Part shown: in pieces, positions 1 through 9,723 of the stretch | Numbering within the stretch: position 1 is the first letter of the stretch | How the letters are laid out: the number at the start of each line of letters is the position of its first letter | Assembly (NCBI GenBank): GCA_963934855.1 | Contig: CAWWAC010000009.1 | Coordinates: 1-57,531 of the forward strand | Source of the DNA: MAG-120531 sp963934855 | Lineage (GTDB): Bacteria; Bacteroidota; Bacteroidia; Flavobacteriales; Flavobacteriaceae | Length of the DNA: 57,531 nucleotides | Reading direction: 5' to 3' | Program-made: the position numbers and the translations under genes | The notes under the pieces: model-generated | What the model was told of the DNA's origin: nothing | Seen by the model: the letters and a program-made list of their open reading frames with translations, nothing else | Database searches by the model: none

Positions 1-1627
1 AAGCATCTCCTAAAAATCTATTGGCATAATTAGCATAACCAAATAATTCATTTTGCTCATATCTAGATCTAGATTCTGAATAGCTAGGAGTAGAAAGACC
101 ACCAAAAGCAGTTCTAGCATCTGAGAAGTAGTTATTGTTTCTTCTTCTTGCTTCTAAGTTCATTTTAATGTTGTCTGTTAATTGGTAGTTTAAACCAAAA
201 TTACCATATAAGACATCTTTTCTCTGATTGGTGTTGTTATTATCTACTCCAAAGTGAGGCGCATCCCAATATAATGGTCTAGAGTTTCGTGGAGAACGGA
301 TGTTCCAGCTGTAGTTAGTTCCATCCTGATTATACAAATCTTTTAATCTATCCATGTCTAGCTGTCGTTGAAACCATTGGTTAAAGTTAGAGCCTAATGA
401 AGTTCCATATCCTTGAGCTGGCTCATTTTCAGTAACACGAGTCTGATAGTTAACCGTTGTGTACATATTTAACTTCTTATTAAAATCAAAAGATGCATTT
501 AGGTTAATATCTATTTGGTTTCTGAAAGAATTTGGAAGAACTAATTCTGTATTAATATTTCTTACAGCTGCTGAAACTTTATAATCATCACCGCCTTTTG
601 ACCAGTTTAAGGAAGTATTGTTGGTGATAGCATCTTGAAAGAAGTTTTTAACATTGTCGGGATTAGGAGACCAAGGTCTTAATTCACCGAAACTTGGGGA
701 ACCAGGTATCCAAGAATCCCAATGTCTTACTAAGGTGCCATCTAATCTTGGACCCCAAGATTCATCCGCAGCGTAATAAGGAATTTTTTGACCTTCAAAA
801 GCAGCCCATTCAGCAGGGTCAGTTGCTGGATTGTACGAAAAAGTATCCCAATCTTGGTAGTAACCACCTCCATACTCATTTTGATAATCTGGCAATAAAG
901 AAACAGAGGTCATTGAAGTGGTATGATCTATAGATAAACTTGTCTGTCCTGCTTTTGCTGTTTTAGAAGTGATTAAAACTACTCCATTTCTTGCGTCAAC
1001 ACCAAAAAGAGCAGTTGCTGAAGCACCTTTAAGTACCGAAATGTTTCCTATATTATCTGTGTTAATATCTGTTTGTGAATACACTTTTACACCATCAACA
1101 ACATATAACACTCCAGTTTCACCTCTTAATCTAAGTAATCCTGCATCAAAAGTAGAAGAAGGCGCTCCTACCATTTGAACCCCAGCTATTTTTCCAGATA
1201 ATGCGGTGTTAAGGTCTACCTCTTTAGTTTGCACTAAATTCTCACCTTGAACAGTTTGTTGAGAATACCCAAGTGCTTTTTTCTCTCTAGTAACCCCAAG
1301 TGCAGAAACTACTACCTCTTCTAGGGCCTGAGCGTCTTCCTGCATTTGAATGTTGATCACATTACTTGCGCCAACAACCGCTGTTGCTTGTGTGCGACCA
1401 ATATAAGAGAAAACGAGTATTTCACCTTCACTTGCTGTAATGGTATAGTTACCGTCAAAATCTGACTGTGTTCCGTTAGCGGTTCCTTGAACAAGAATAT
1501 TCACACCGCCCAAGGGCACATTGTTTTGATCTGTAATTGTACCAGAAATTGTTTTTTCTTGTGCAAAAGTAATTTGCACAACAAACGCTAACAATAGCGT
1601 CAAAATTCCATTTAAAATTGTTTTCAT
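1..1627 (-). CDS. SusC/RagA-type TonB-dependent outer membrane receptor, C-terminus outside window
   Basis: The minus-strand frame is open from an ATG at 1627 to the left edge, giving about 542 N-terminal residues. It starts with a signal peptide ending in FAQ, then a carboxypeptidase-like regulatory domain (TISGTITDQNNVPLGGVNI, DFDGNYTI). The bridge ALEEVVVSALGV leads into the TonB plug (ALSGKIAGVQ, VLYVVDGV, ISVLKGASATALFG), followed by the start of the beta-barrel. The family imports large substrates with a SusD lid lipoprotein; a partner would lie beyond the left edge. Its first 100 residues closely resemble the 1097-aa SusC at 4671-7964. Substrate cannot be told from this part. Confidence 0.9.
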   Translation of the reverse strand, partial: MKTILNGILTLLLAFVVQITFAQEKTISGTITDQNNVPLGGVNILVQGTANGTQSDFDGNYTITASEGEILVFSYIGRTQATAVVGASNVINIQMQEDAQALEEVVVSALGVTREKKALGYSQQTVQGENLVQTKEVDLNTALSGKIAGVQMVGAPSSTFDAGLLRLRGETGVLYVVDGVKVYSQTDINTDNIGNISVLKGASATALFGVDARNGVVLITSKTAKAGQTSLSIDHTTSMTSVSLLPDYQNEYGGGYYQDWDTFSYNPATDPAEWAAFEGQKIPYYAADESWGPRLDGTLVRHWDSWIPGSPSFGELRPWSPNPDNVKNFFQDAITNNTSLNWSKGGDDYKVSAAVRNINTELVLPNSFRNQIDINLNASFDFNKKLNMYTTVNYQTRVTENEPAQGYGTSLGSNFNQWFQRQLDMDRLKDLYNQDGTNYSWNIRSPRNSRPLYWDAPHFGVDNNNTNQRKDVLYGNFGLNYQLTDNIKMNLEARRRNNNYFSDARTAFGGLSTPSYSESRSRYEQNELFGYANYANRFLGDA

Positions 1628-1875
1628 TATTAGGTTTGTTTTTAGTATAGCCCACAAATGTCTACTAATTTTTTATATTTAACTATTAATTATTATAAAA
1701 AATACAAAAATTTTAATGTTTCATTGTTAATTCGTTATTTTAATAAAAAATATTTATATCACATATAATTAAAAATCCTGCCCTTGGCGATGTTTATCTG
1801 GTGTCACATTTAATTTGATTCCAGTTTTTAATTTATTTTTTAATTTTTACATCAAATAATTTTTTAACATATATC

Positions 1876-1912
1876 AAAAAAAAAATGCCACCCAATGGGT
1901 GGCATTTTTTTA
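1876..1912. terminator. Intrinsic terminator between the 321-aa lipoprotein gene and the next susC
   Basis: A hairpin with arms TGCCACCCA and TGGGTGGCA around one base (1886-1904) is flanked by an A run and a T run, so it could work in both directions. It lies just past the stop of the lipoprotein gene and closes the susC-susD-lipoprotein unit read from 7964 down. Confidence 0.85.
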
Positions 1913-1927
1913 TTCAACTTATTTTGC

Positions 1928-2893
1928 TTACTCGTTGCAAAGGTCAAGTTTGATTTCACCAGCTGAAGGACCTGAAATATCTGCCAGCAGATTTCCATTT
2001 GGATTTTTGATCGTGAAATGACATTCACCATTGTAATCATCATTAGTCCATTTGAAAACAAGTGATGTTGAGCCAGCAGGAATTGAAATGGTCACTGTGT
2101 CTTCATTCACCCATTGACCACCGTCCCATCGGCTGTTTAGTCCTACTTCTTCAAATAATTCCCCATCTACCCATGCTTGAACTTTTCCACCTTGCCATCC
2201 ATCTCCATATAAGTCTTCCATGAATATGGTCCAGTCACCTGTTCTTTTCTCTACTCCAGTTGCACATACAACCGTCCAGTCTACTTGACAATTAGCCTCT
2301 GGGAATTCTGTACATACAGAAGGTGACCATGAATCAAAAACTCTACCGTCTTCTGTAGTAAAAATCCATTTTACAGTAAAATTATCTCCTGGAATAAATT
2401 TATTGGTTAGAGCATTTCTAGAAGGTTTGAGTGGATTGGCAAAAACAGATACTGATCCTGCACCAAAACCATAGTCATATTTTATATCTGAGTATGCCTT
2501 GTAAACCTCATCTTGTGTAATTTTAAATGAGGTTGCCACATTATTAGCAGGTACAGCACTTCCAGAAATACTTTTAATTAATTTGCCAGAGTCTCCGCCA
2601 TGTTTTATACTCTTTTCGTTGCCGTCAATGTCTTTGTATTTTTCATTAAACAACACATAGATGTCTATTTTAGTGACAGCATTTTTATTGTCAATAGACT
2701 TCCATTTTAAATCTAATTCTAGAGATATACTTGCGTCTCCTTTTTTAAAGTCTTTTTGAGTTCCATTTACTACCGCATAACCGTGTACAGCTGTTTCCCA
2801 AACTGGCAAGGTTATTAATTCCTCATCTTCACATGAACTGAAACTAATTCCAATCATTAGTAAGGATAACAGGTGTTTTGTATATTTTTTCAT
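1928..2893 (-). CDS. Surface lipoprotein of the susCD operon, unknown function
   Basis: A 321-aa protein with a lipoprotein signal; the lipobox FSSC puts the acylated Cys at residue 21. Residues about 35-200 show no motif I know. The C-terminal 110 residues carry DLYGDGWQGG, a Gly/Asp-rich motif found in many secreted beta-sandwich domains of Bacteroidota, followed by alternating beta-like stretches and two Cys. It is last in the unit after susC and susD, with a 21-base gap from susD, the usual place for a third surface glycan- or peptide-binding lipoprotein. A binding role is inferred from position only. Confidence 0.7.
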   Translation of the reverse strand: MKKYTKHLLSLLMIGISFSSCEDEELITLPVWETAVHGYAVVNGTQKDFKKGDASISLELDLKWKSIDNKNAVTKIDIYVLFNEKYKDIDGNEKSIKHGGDSGKLIKSISGSAVPANNVATSFKITQDEVYKAYSDIKYDYGFGAGSVSVFANPLKPSRNALTNKFIPGDNFTVKWIFTTEDGRVFDSWSPSVCTEFPEANCQVDWTVVCATGVEKRTGDWTIFMEDLYGDGWQGGKVQAWVDGELFEEVGLNSRWDGGQWVNEDTVTISIPAGSTSLVFKWTNDDYNGECHFTIKNPNGNLLADISGPSAGEIKLDLCNE

Positions 2894-2914
2894 TTCTATT
2901 AACTTATTTAATTA

Positions 2915-4645
2915 TTAAAATTGGAATTTAAGGGTATCCCAGAAAATAGCGAATGACGGTGAATCATAGACTTTATTTGGGGTGTTTGTATTTAAGTTAA
3001 CCTCATCTTGTGCGTAAGGTAAACTTAAAGCATATTGTCTTGGTAGTTGCAGTGGTAATTGTATGTCAGCGGGTAAGCCAGTTCTTCTAAATGAGTTATA
3101 GCCTTCAAAACCATTTCCAAAATTTGCAAACCAAGCCTGTTTTAAAACCATTCCTAATCTTTGATTTTCTGTTCCTGCCACTGGGTAGTCAGCCATTACT
3201 GATTCTATAAAATCTGTTTCATTTTTATATTTTACTGGCCAAGAATACTCGGTGCTCCAGTTGTCTATATTACTGCTTGCTTTAGGGTCTGCAGTAGTCC
3301 CTACAGAAATCACTTTTTTTAGTTGTTCTTGAATGGCACTAGTCAATAATTCTTTTTCTGTTTTTCCGGTACTAACTCCCAAAGAAATTTGAGCTTCAAG
3401 CATATAGAATTTTACCATCCAGGAAGTTATAATAGGGAATATACCGTCTCCTTTTCCAAATTTATTTCCCCCAGTGGTGCTAGCAGTTGCATCAAATAAT
3501 CCAGCTGCTGGGTATGCTCCAACAGTTGTTCTAAGTGGGTTGTCATTTGGTATTCCAGATGGGTCTGATCTATCTCTTCCAAAAAAGCCTGCTAAGTAAG
3601 TTTCTTGAGCTGAAGTTAGTTGGGCTGGTGTCTTGTCAAATACACCTGTTGTTACAAAAGAACTTAACGCAAAGTAACCATATTTACAATCAGCTCTTTG
3701 AGAACATGGCAATGTTTGTTTGTCAGTAGGCTCTTCTGGATTTAGCACTACAGTTGTTTGTCTTTTAAAATAAAAAGGTGTTCTTGGATCTTTGTTCTTT
3801 AACATTTCAAACATGATCTGGTGTCCAAAATAAGAATATGAGGCTTCTCCAACTGCGTAAGCAGACTGATACATTGGGTGTCTGTTGTCGGGATTAGCAA
3901 GACTACTGTATCTTAATTGAAAATCATCTGCAGCGGCTGTGATAAGATTTCCCTCACTGATTAAAGTTTGTATTTGAGATTTGTTGTCCTGTACTTTTCT
4001 CGTGTTAATTAGAAGTCTTAATTTTAAAGATCTAGCCATTTTTAACCATTTGGCACTATTTCCGCCGTAGATAATATCTCCTTTAACGGCTACAGCTTGA
4101 TTCAACTTTAAATTTTCAATTGCACTGTCAATCAACTTAAAAGCATCGGCATAAATATCCGAACCCTTGTCAAATACAGGCTGCGTATTTTGGCCATTAG
4201 GGTCATTTCCTTTAAAGGCTTCAGAGTAAGGAATGTCTCCCCATAAATCTACCATTGTTGTAAAGTAGTATGCCTTTAGCAGTTGCCCTATGGCTAGGTA
4301 TCTTGGATTTTTTTCAGGATCTGCGGCGTTGATTAATTCTTCTAAATCTTTCAAAGGTCCTGAGTATAAATAATTCCATGTTCCATTCCAGCTAGAGTTT
4401 GTGAAATTAAAGTCATCACTACTTGTATTAATAGCTTGGAATCCCATAGTTGCGTTATTTAAGCCGCCTGCAAAAGTGTTTAAACCCCCAAACTGGGCTT
4501 CTGTTAACAGTAAGTTTATAGACGCTTTGCTTGCCGTATTTGGATCTGTATTTATATCCAAATCATCCAATTCGCATGACGATGTTCCAATGACCAATAA
4601 GCTGGCGATTAGATACTTTCCTAGTTTTATAATTTTTGTGTTCAT
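2915..4645 (-). CDS. SusD/RagB-like nutrient-binding outer membrane lipoprotein (SusD_2 type)
   Basis: A 576-aa lipoprotein with lipobox TSSC (Cys 24). The start of the mature protein, DINTDPNTASKAS followed by LLLTEAQ, is typical of the SusD-like_2 group. TPR-like helices follow, with YYFTTMVDLWGDIPYSEAF and KWLKMARSLKLRLLINTRK, and the family ending with GYNSFRRTGLP. It should cap the barrel of the SusC encoded just upstream (25-base gap) and capture ligand on the cell surface. SusD_2 members often pair with receptors for peptides or unknown ligands, so a glycan substrate should not be assumed. Confidence 0.92.
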   Translation of the reverse strand: MNTKIIKLGKYLIASLLVIGTSSCELDDLDINTDPNTASKASINLLLTEAQFGGLNTFAGGLNNATMGFQAINTSSDDFNFTNSSWNGTWNYLYSGPLKDLEELINAADPEKNPRYLAIGQLLKAYYFTTMVDLWGDIPYSEAFKGNDPNGQNTQPVFDKGSDIYADAFKLIDSAIENLKLNQAVAVKGDIIYGGNSAKWLKMARSLKLRLLINTRKVQDNKSQIQTLISEGNLITAAADDFQLRYSSLANPDNRHPMYQSAYAVGEASYSYFGHQIMFEMLKNKDPRTPFYFKRQTTVVLNPEEPTDKQTLPCSQRADCKYGYFALSSFVTTGVFDKTPAQLTSAQETYLAGFFGRDRSDPSGIPNDNPLRTTVGAYPAAGLFDATASTTGGNKFGKGDGIFPIITSWMVKFYMLEAQISLGVSTGKTEKELLTSAIQEQLKKVISVGTTADPKASSNIDNWSTEYSWPVKYKNETDFIESVMADYPVAGTENQRLGMVLKQAWFANFGNGFEGYNSFRRTGLPADIQLPLQLPRQYALSLPYAQDEVNLNTNTPNKVYDSPSFAIFWDTLKFQF

Positions 4646-4670
4646 TTTGTATATTTTATTTATCTAATGA

Positions 4671-7600
4671 TTAGAATGTTAAACTAAGGTTTAAGCTATA
4701 GGATTTGGTAGTTGGAGTAGCTCCATATTCAAATCCTTGAACGTTAGAAGATGCATTTTCACCTAATACTTCAGGATCTAAATTTAAACCTTTAAGCATG
4801 TTAGGAGCATTCCACCATAAGTTTCTTCCGCTGAATGTTAAAGTTGCAGATCCAAATGGGGTTTTATCTATCAAGTTTTTAGGAATATTATACCCTAACC
4901 CAACTTCTCTTAACCTAATTGTTGTTCCGTCATAAATGTTTACTTCATCTTGCCCATAAGCACCCCATCCATTTGAGAAGTGCGAGTCAAAGGCCGTGAT
5001 AGCTGTAGTGTTTTGAACTTTTTCACCATTAGAGTCTAAAATGGCATCAAATGTTTGGTTACTTCCATATACACCTGGCACAACTCTTAGTTGTTCCCGT
5101 TCAACAGAGTTTTGTAGCTGTCCTCTAAGCATTAATGAAGCCGCGCTAAATGAATATATATCTCCTCCTTGTTTCCAATCAATCAATGCTCTTAAAGTGA
5201 AATTTTTATAAGATATACTATTAGTAATACCTAAGGTGAAATCAGGGTTTGGATCCCCAATAATTGTAGATGCTTGAGCGCGAAATGGCAAACCAGTTGA
5301 TTTGTCTATCAATAAATTTCCTTCATCATCTTTGGCATTTTCAGTTCCAAAGATTTGCCCATATGGAGAGCCATTTCTATGAATTGTTCCTAACGATGAT
5401 CCAGGACCACCAATAAAAATTTCTCCGTTTGGACCAGCATCTACTATAAGTGACTTAATTTTTGTAAAAGCAAAATAAGTATTCCATTTAAAATTGTCGT
5501 TTGCTATTGGATAGGTATCAATACCTAATTCCCAGCCTTTATTACTTAATTCACCTATATTGACAATCTGGCTACTAAATCCTGATGACCTTGCTACAGA
5601 CGCAGTAGCAATTTGTTCTGTTGATGATCTACTAAAATAGGTTATGTCAAAACTCAATCTGTCTTTAAACATAGTAGCTGCTAAACCAGCTTCAAATTCC
5701 GTGGTAAATTCTGGTTTTAATGCAGCGTTACCCAGCGTATTCCCTAGTGAAGCCCTATTTTGAGCTCCGTATAATGGAGAAGTAAAAGGAGTTCCTATGT
5801 TAAAATTTGTTGATGTTCTGTATGGCGATGCATCATTTCCTACTTTAGTGTTTGCAACTCTTAGTTTTACGCTTCCAAATACTTCTGGTAATTTAACAGC
5901 TTCACTTAATATGAAAGATATACTAGCTCCTGGGTAGAAATAGCTATTATTGTCACTAGGTAGGGTAGATGAATGGTCCTGACGGCCAACCAATCCAAGG
6001 TACAATAAATCTTTGTACCCTATAGAGATGTCACTAAATACACCCCAGAGTCTCCTCATATTTAAATAATCGTAATCTACAATTTGCGTTGAAGTAGCAT
6101 CTGTGATATTTAATCCCCTAGAAATAATCACATTTCCAGTAACACTTCTTTGTGAAAGTTTTCTTTCGTTAGCGTTCACACCGACAATTGCTTTTATTCT
6201 AATGTCTTCTGTGATTTTCTTGTCAATATTTAATAAACCTGTAAAGTCACGTTCAGTATTGACAAGATCTACGGTATTTACACTTCCAAGTGGTGTATCT
6301 ATACCACCCGCAACAGTGTTATTTCTTCTAGCTTCGCTGTAAGTGTTTACCCCCGCTTTAACGGTAACGTTTACACCTTTTGCTATGTCATAACCAGCAG
6401 ATAAGTTTCCATAAACCCTATTTACCTCAGATTTATATAAGTTATTATTTGCTATCCATATAGGATTATCTAAAGCCCTGTAAAAAATGTTTGATCCATC
6501 TGCTGGATTTTCCCATGGCAATCCCATTAAATCAAAGTTTCTTGGCAAGTAAAACAATCTTGAATAGATTGATCCTCCACCTCCTCCGTAGTAATCACTA
6601 AATGCTGAAGCACCAGACCTTGGAGATTTTTGAGTGGTGTTTACGTAATTAAGGGTCCCAGCAACTGTAATTCCATTATCTAGTGTGGCATTACCACCTA
6701 CGAATAAATTAGTTCTGCCAGCATTTTGATTTGGCACTATACCACTTTGGTTCATATTAGAAAACCCTGCATTAATATTCGCTTTTTCAGACCCCCCACT
6801 AATATTAACAGCGTGATCTATGGTTTGTCCTTTTTTAAAAAACCCTCCAATAATATCATTTCCCTTTATCTCATAAGGCGCAGACACATCTCTAACAGAA
6901 CCATCAGGCATTGTATACTGCTGAACAAATTCAGGGAAAACACCAGGAAATCTATTATTTATTGGGTTACTTGCTGTTCCATCTGGATATGGTGATCCAT
7001 CTGGATAGTTAGCATATACTGGTCTATAATTTGTCCCGTATTGTTGGTTAATTCTATCTACATGATCTGGCATTGGTGAGCCCCAGTTTCCAATGAAACC
7101 ACCATTGTAAACTTGGTTAGATCCTTGTGTATATACATCTTGATAGTCTGGAATACCAGAAAGTTCTGTAGTTGCTAAAGATGTGTTGTAAGACACTTCC
7201 ATCCCTTTTCTTGATCTACCTTTAGATGCTTTTGTAGTAATAACAATCACACCATTGGTTGCTCTTGAGCCATATAATGCAGAGGCTGCTGCACCTTTAA
7301 GTACAGAAATACTTTCTATTGCATTAGGATCTAAGTCAAACCCCCTATTAGAAAACACAGTGTTTTGTGCTGCACCTTGGCTTGCATTTACACTATTGTC
7401 AAAAGGTATACCATCCACTATAAATAAAGGTTGAGTATTACCAGTTAAAGAGGAAATACCTCTAATATTTATTTTAGTTGACTGGCCTGGAGCTCCTCCA
7501 GCTCCGGTAATATTTACCCCTGTCATTTTTCCTTGCATTGCTCTTAGAAGGTCTGGTTCCGCTCTTCCAGCTACATCTTCTCCAGATACTTTAGCTACAG

Positions 7601-7964
7601 AGTACCCCATAGACCTAGATTCTCTCTTAATACCTAAAGAAGTGACTATTACCTCCTCAAGCGCTTGGGCATCATCTTGCATTTGAATGTTAATGACTGC
7701 ACTGCCGCCAACAACTGCAGTTGCTTCTTTGAGGCCAATATAGGTGAATACTAGTGTAGCACCTGTTTTGGCATTAATAGTATAATTACCATCAAAATCT
7801 GTTTGGGTACCATCAGTGGTGCCTTTAACCAGAATGTTTACCCCACCTAAAGGTAAATTGTTTTGATCAGTAACTGTACCTGAAATTGTTTTGTCTTGAG
7901 CAAAAGATGCCTGCAAGACAAATGCTAATAAAAGCGTTAGAATTCCATTTAGAGTTGTCTTCAT
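4671..7964 (-). CDS. SusC/RagA-type TonB-dependent outer membrane receptor
   Basis: A complete 1097-aa SusC-family protein. It has a signal peptide (residues 1-22, ending FAQ), a carboxypeptidase-like regulatory domain at about 25-105 (TISGTVTDQNNLPLGGVNI), and a plug at about 115-245 with MQGKMTGVNI, LFIVDGIPFDN and ISVLKGAAASALYGSRA. The long beta-barrel ends in the outer-membrane signature YSLNLSLTF with terminal Phe. It is first in a susC-susD-lipoprotein unit. A stretch covering signal, regulatory domain and early plug is duplicated as a broken copy at 9724-10281. Substrate unknown. Confidence 0.95.
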   Translation of the reverse strand: MKTTLNGILTLLLAFVLQASFAQDKTISGTVTDQNNLPLGGVNILVKGTTDGTQTDFDGNYTINAKTGATLVFTYIGLKEATAVVGGSAVINIQMQDDAQALEEVIVTSLGIKRESRSMGYSVAKVSGEDVAGRAEPDLLRAMQGKMTGVNITGAGGAPGQSTKINIRGISSLTGNTQPLFIVDGIPFDNSVNASQGAAQNTVFSNRGFDLDPNAIESISVLKGAAASALYGSRATNGVIVITTKASKGRSRKGMEVSYNTSLATTELSGIPDYQDVYTQGSNQVYNGGFIGNWGSPMPDHVDRINQQYGTNYRPVYANYPDGSPYPDGTASNPINNRFPGVFPEFVQQYTMPDGSVRDVSAPYEIKGNDIIGGFFKKGQTIDHAVNISGGSEKANINAGFSNMNQSGIVPNQNAGRTNLFVGGNATLDNGITVAGTLNYVNTTQKSPRSGASAFSDYYGGGGGSIYSRLFYLPRNFDLMGLPWENPADGSNIFYRALDNPIWIANNNLYKSEVNRVYGNLSAGYDIAKGVNVTVKAGVNTYSEARRNNTVAGGIDTPLGSVNTVDLVNTERDFTGLLNIDKKITEDIRIKAIVGVNANERKLSQRSVTGNVIISRGLNITDATSTQIVDYDYLNMRRLWGVFSDISIGYKDLLYLGLVGRQDHSSTLPSDNNSYFYPGASISFILSEAVKLPEVFGSVKLRVANTKVGNDASPYRTSTNFNIGTPFTSPLYGAQNRASLGNTLGNAALKPEFTTEFEAGLAATMFKDRLSFDITYFSRSSTEQIATASVARSSGFSSQIVNIGELSNKGWELGIDTYPIANDNFKWNTYFAFTKIKSLIVDAGPNGEIFIGGPGSSLGTIHRNGSPYGQIFGTENAKDDEGNLLIDKSTGLPFRAQASTIIGDPNPDFTLGITNSISYKNFTLRALIDWKQGGDIYSFSAASLMLRGQLQNSVEREQLRVVPGVYGSNQTFDAILDSNGEKVQNTTAITAFDSHFSNGWGAYGQDEVNIYDGTTIRLREVGLGYNIPKNLIDKTPFGSATLTFSGRNLWWNAPNMLKGLNLDPEVLGENASSNVQGFEYGATPTTKSYSLNLSLTF

Positions 7965-8001
7965 TTGTTTTTGTTTAGTTAATTTTAGTTTTAAGTTAAG
8001 A

Positions 8002-8050
8002 GATCTATTAATATTAAGGTAAACAATTCTTAATAATTTGTTAATAGATC
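8002..8050. repeat. Inverted repeat in the susC upstream region
   Basis: GATCTATTAA (8002-8011) and TTAATAGATC (8041-8050) are perfect inverted copies 29 bases apart. A second inner pair, ATTAAG and CTTAAT, can extend the structure. It lies 38-86 bases upstream of the susC start at 7964, between the divergent susC and arylsulfotransferase genes. It could be an operator or an RNA fold in the susC 5' leader. Confidence 0.55.
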
Positions 8051-8143
8051 GACGAATGTATAAAATAAAAACGTAAAAATAAAAAAATTTTATTTTTTAA
8101 ATTAATTAAATTACATTGGAATTTCAAAAATGAACTATTTTAC

Positions 8144-8151
8144 TATGTTTG
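8144..8151 (+). promoter_or_regulatory. -7 box (TATGTTTG) of the arylsulfotransferase-like gene
   Basis: This exact match to the Bacteroidota -7 consensus TAnnTTTG ends 4 bases before the ATG at 8156. With the usual start point a few bases past the box, the transcript would begin at or next to the start codon, so the mRNA may be leaderless. A TTG at 8116-8118 is a possible -33 element, but the spacing is long. Confidence 0.55.
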
Positions 8152-8155
8152 CAAA

Positions 8156-9643
8156 ATGAAAAATTTTATTTACGTAATTCTTGTTTTTTTTATTTCTTGT
8201 CAAAAGAATGACATTGTAATTCCTGAATTATTTTTAATTCAAGCGACAGTTTCACCCAATGAATCTGGGACAGTTGTATTCAGTAAAACAGGTCCTTATA
8301 GTTTAAACGAAAATATTACGGTGACGGCTGTGGCGAATCCTAATTATATATTTTCTCATTGGGCAGGTGATTTGGCTGGAGAATTAGTTTCTCTAGATGT
8401 TTTAACAAATAAAAATTTTAGTTTAGTAGCAGTTTTCCTTCCTTTAAAATCCTTTTCAAATGAGAATGTGGTGCTGTATCAGGCACAGAAAATTGATCAT
8501 GATGGTTATTTTTTTATGATTGAAAACGGTAAAAAAGATGCGTATTTAGTTAACCACGAAGGGGAAAAAGTTTTCGAATGGAATTTTGAGGCATCATTTG
8601 GAAATGATATTGAATTAACGGCCTCTGGAGATATTTTAGCGTGTTTTAAAGTTGCAGACCCTACTATAATTATTGGAGGTTTTGGAGGTGTAATTAAACG
8701 CTTTAATCCTCAAGGAGAATTAATATGGAACTATGAAGTTAATTCGAAAAATGAAATAGCGCACCATGACGCTACTGAACTTCCAAACGGCCATATTTTA
8801 ATCATGTTATGGGAGCGCATTGAACAATCCCTACTGTTTGAATTTGGGTTGTCTATTGATCATGATATTTTTTTAGAGAAATTAATTGAAGTTGATCCCT
8901 CAAATAATCATATTGTTTGGCAATGGCGTAGTTGGGATCATATAGTTCAGGACATAGATGAGGGTAAATCTAATTATGGTATTATTTCTGCACATCCCAA
9001 CAAAATTAATATTTCTTATAATAAGGGCATGCAACACGGAGATTGGATGCATGCCAATGGAATTTTTTATGACTCATCTAAAGATTTAATATACTTGAGT
9101 GTTAATTTTTACAGCGAAGTATGGGTTATAGATCACAGCACAACTTTAGAGGAGGCTACTTCTGAAAACGGAGGAGCATATAATAGAGGAGGGGATCTTG
9201 TATATAGATTTGGAAACCCAACTACTTATAATGAAAATTCAATCGACAGGTTTTTCTTTAATAATCATCACCCTTCTATTGTTCCTAATGGCTATGTTGG
9301 AGCTACTAATTTTTTGATTTATAACAACGGCAGCAATAACAAACAGTCTATTGCATATGAACTAATTTTGCCTACTTTTTCTCAATCTTCAATGCAGAAT
9401 TTTGTTGCTCCCTTGGTGCAATGGTCCTTTACAGATCCTAGTATGTATTTTGACAAAATTTCAGGAGTGCAGAGACTTTTAAATGGCAATACCCTTATTT
9501 GTGAAGGTGACTACGGTTTTTGGGAGGTGACACCTTCTGGAGAAGTTGTTTGGAAGTATGATGGCTTAGGGACTAGTTTCTGGCGTGGTTATTATTATCT
9601 TAAAAATGACACAAGGCTATTAGCGTATAAAATTGACGAGTAA
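8156..9643 (+). CDS. Arylsulfotransferase-like (ASST) lipoprotein with InlB-type repeat domain
   Basis: A 495-aa lipoprotein (lipobox FISC, Cys 15). Residues about 28-95 resemble a divergent InlB B-repeat (ATVSPNESGTV, ITVTAVANPNYIFSHWAGD). From about 105 on it reads as an ASST beta-propeller: HHDATELPNGHILIM (His 203/204), IVWQWRSWDH, QHGDWMHANGIFYD (His 294, 299), EVWVIDHST and NNHHPSIVPNG (His 371/372). Known ASSTs move sulfate between phenols using propeller His residues; whether this one is catalytic cannot be decided here. It is transcribed opposite to its susCD neighbours and sits between two direct copies of susC sequence. An anchored binding propeller is an alternative. Confidence 0.8.
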   Translation: MKNFIYVILVFFISCQKNDIVIPELFLIQATVSPNESGTVVFSKTGPYSLNENITVTAVANPNYIFSHWAGDLAGELVSLDVLTNKNFSLVAVFLPLKSFSNENVVLYQAQKIDHDGYFFMIENGKKDAYLVNHEGEKVFEWNFEASFGNDIELTASGDILACFKVADPTIIIGGFGGVIKRFNPQGELIWNYEVNSKNEIAHHDATELPNGHILIMLWERIEQSLLFEFGLSIDHDIFLEKLIEVDPSNNHIVWQWRSWDHIVQDIDEGKSNYGIISAHPNKINISYNKGMQHGDWMHANGIFYDSSKDLIYLSVNFYSEVWVIDHSTTLEEATSENGGAYNRGGDLVYRFGNPTTYNENSIDRFFFNNHHPSIVPNGYVGATNFLIYNNGSNNKQSIAYELILPTFSQSSMQNFVAPLVQWSFTDPSMYFDKISGVQRLLNGNTLICEGDYGFWEVTPSGEVVWKYDGLGTSFWRGYYYLKNDTRLLAYKIDE

Positions 9644-9723
9644 AATTTAACTAGAATTAACCTCTTAAAAAATCTTGAGAATGCTAGCCTTTTCAATAAT
9701 TGAAGTTTGTTATTCATAAAAAA

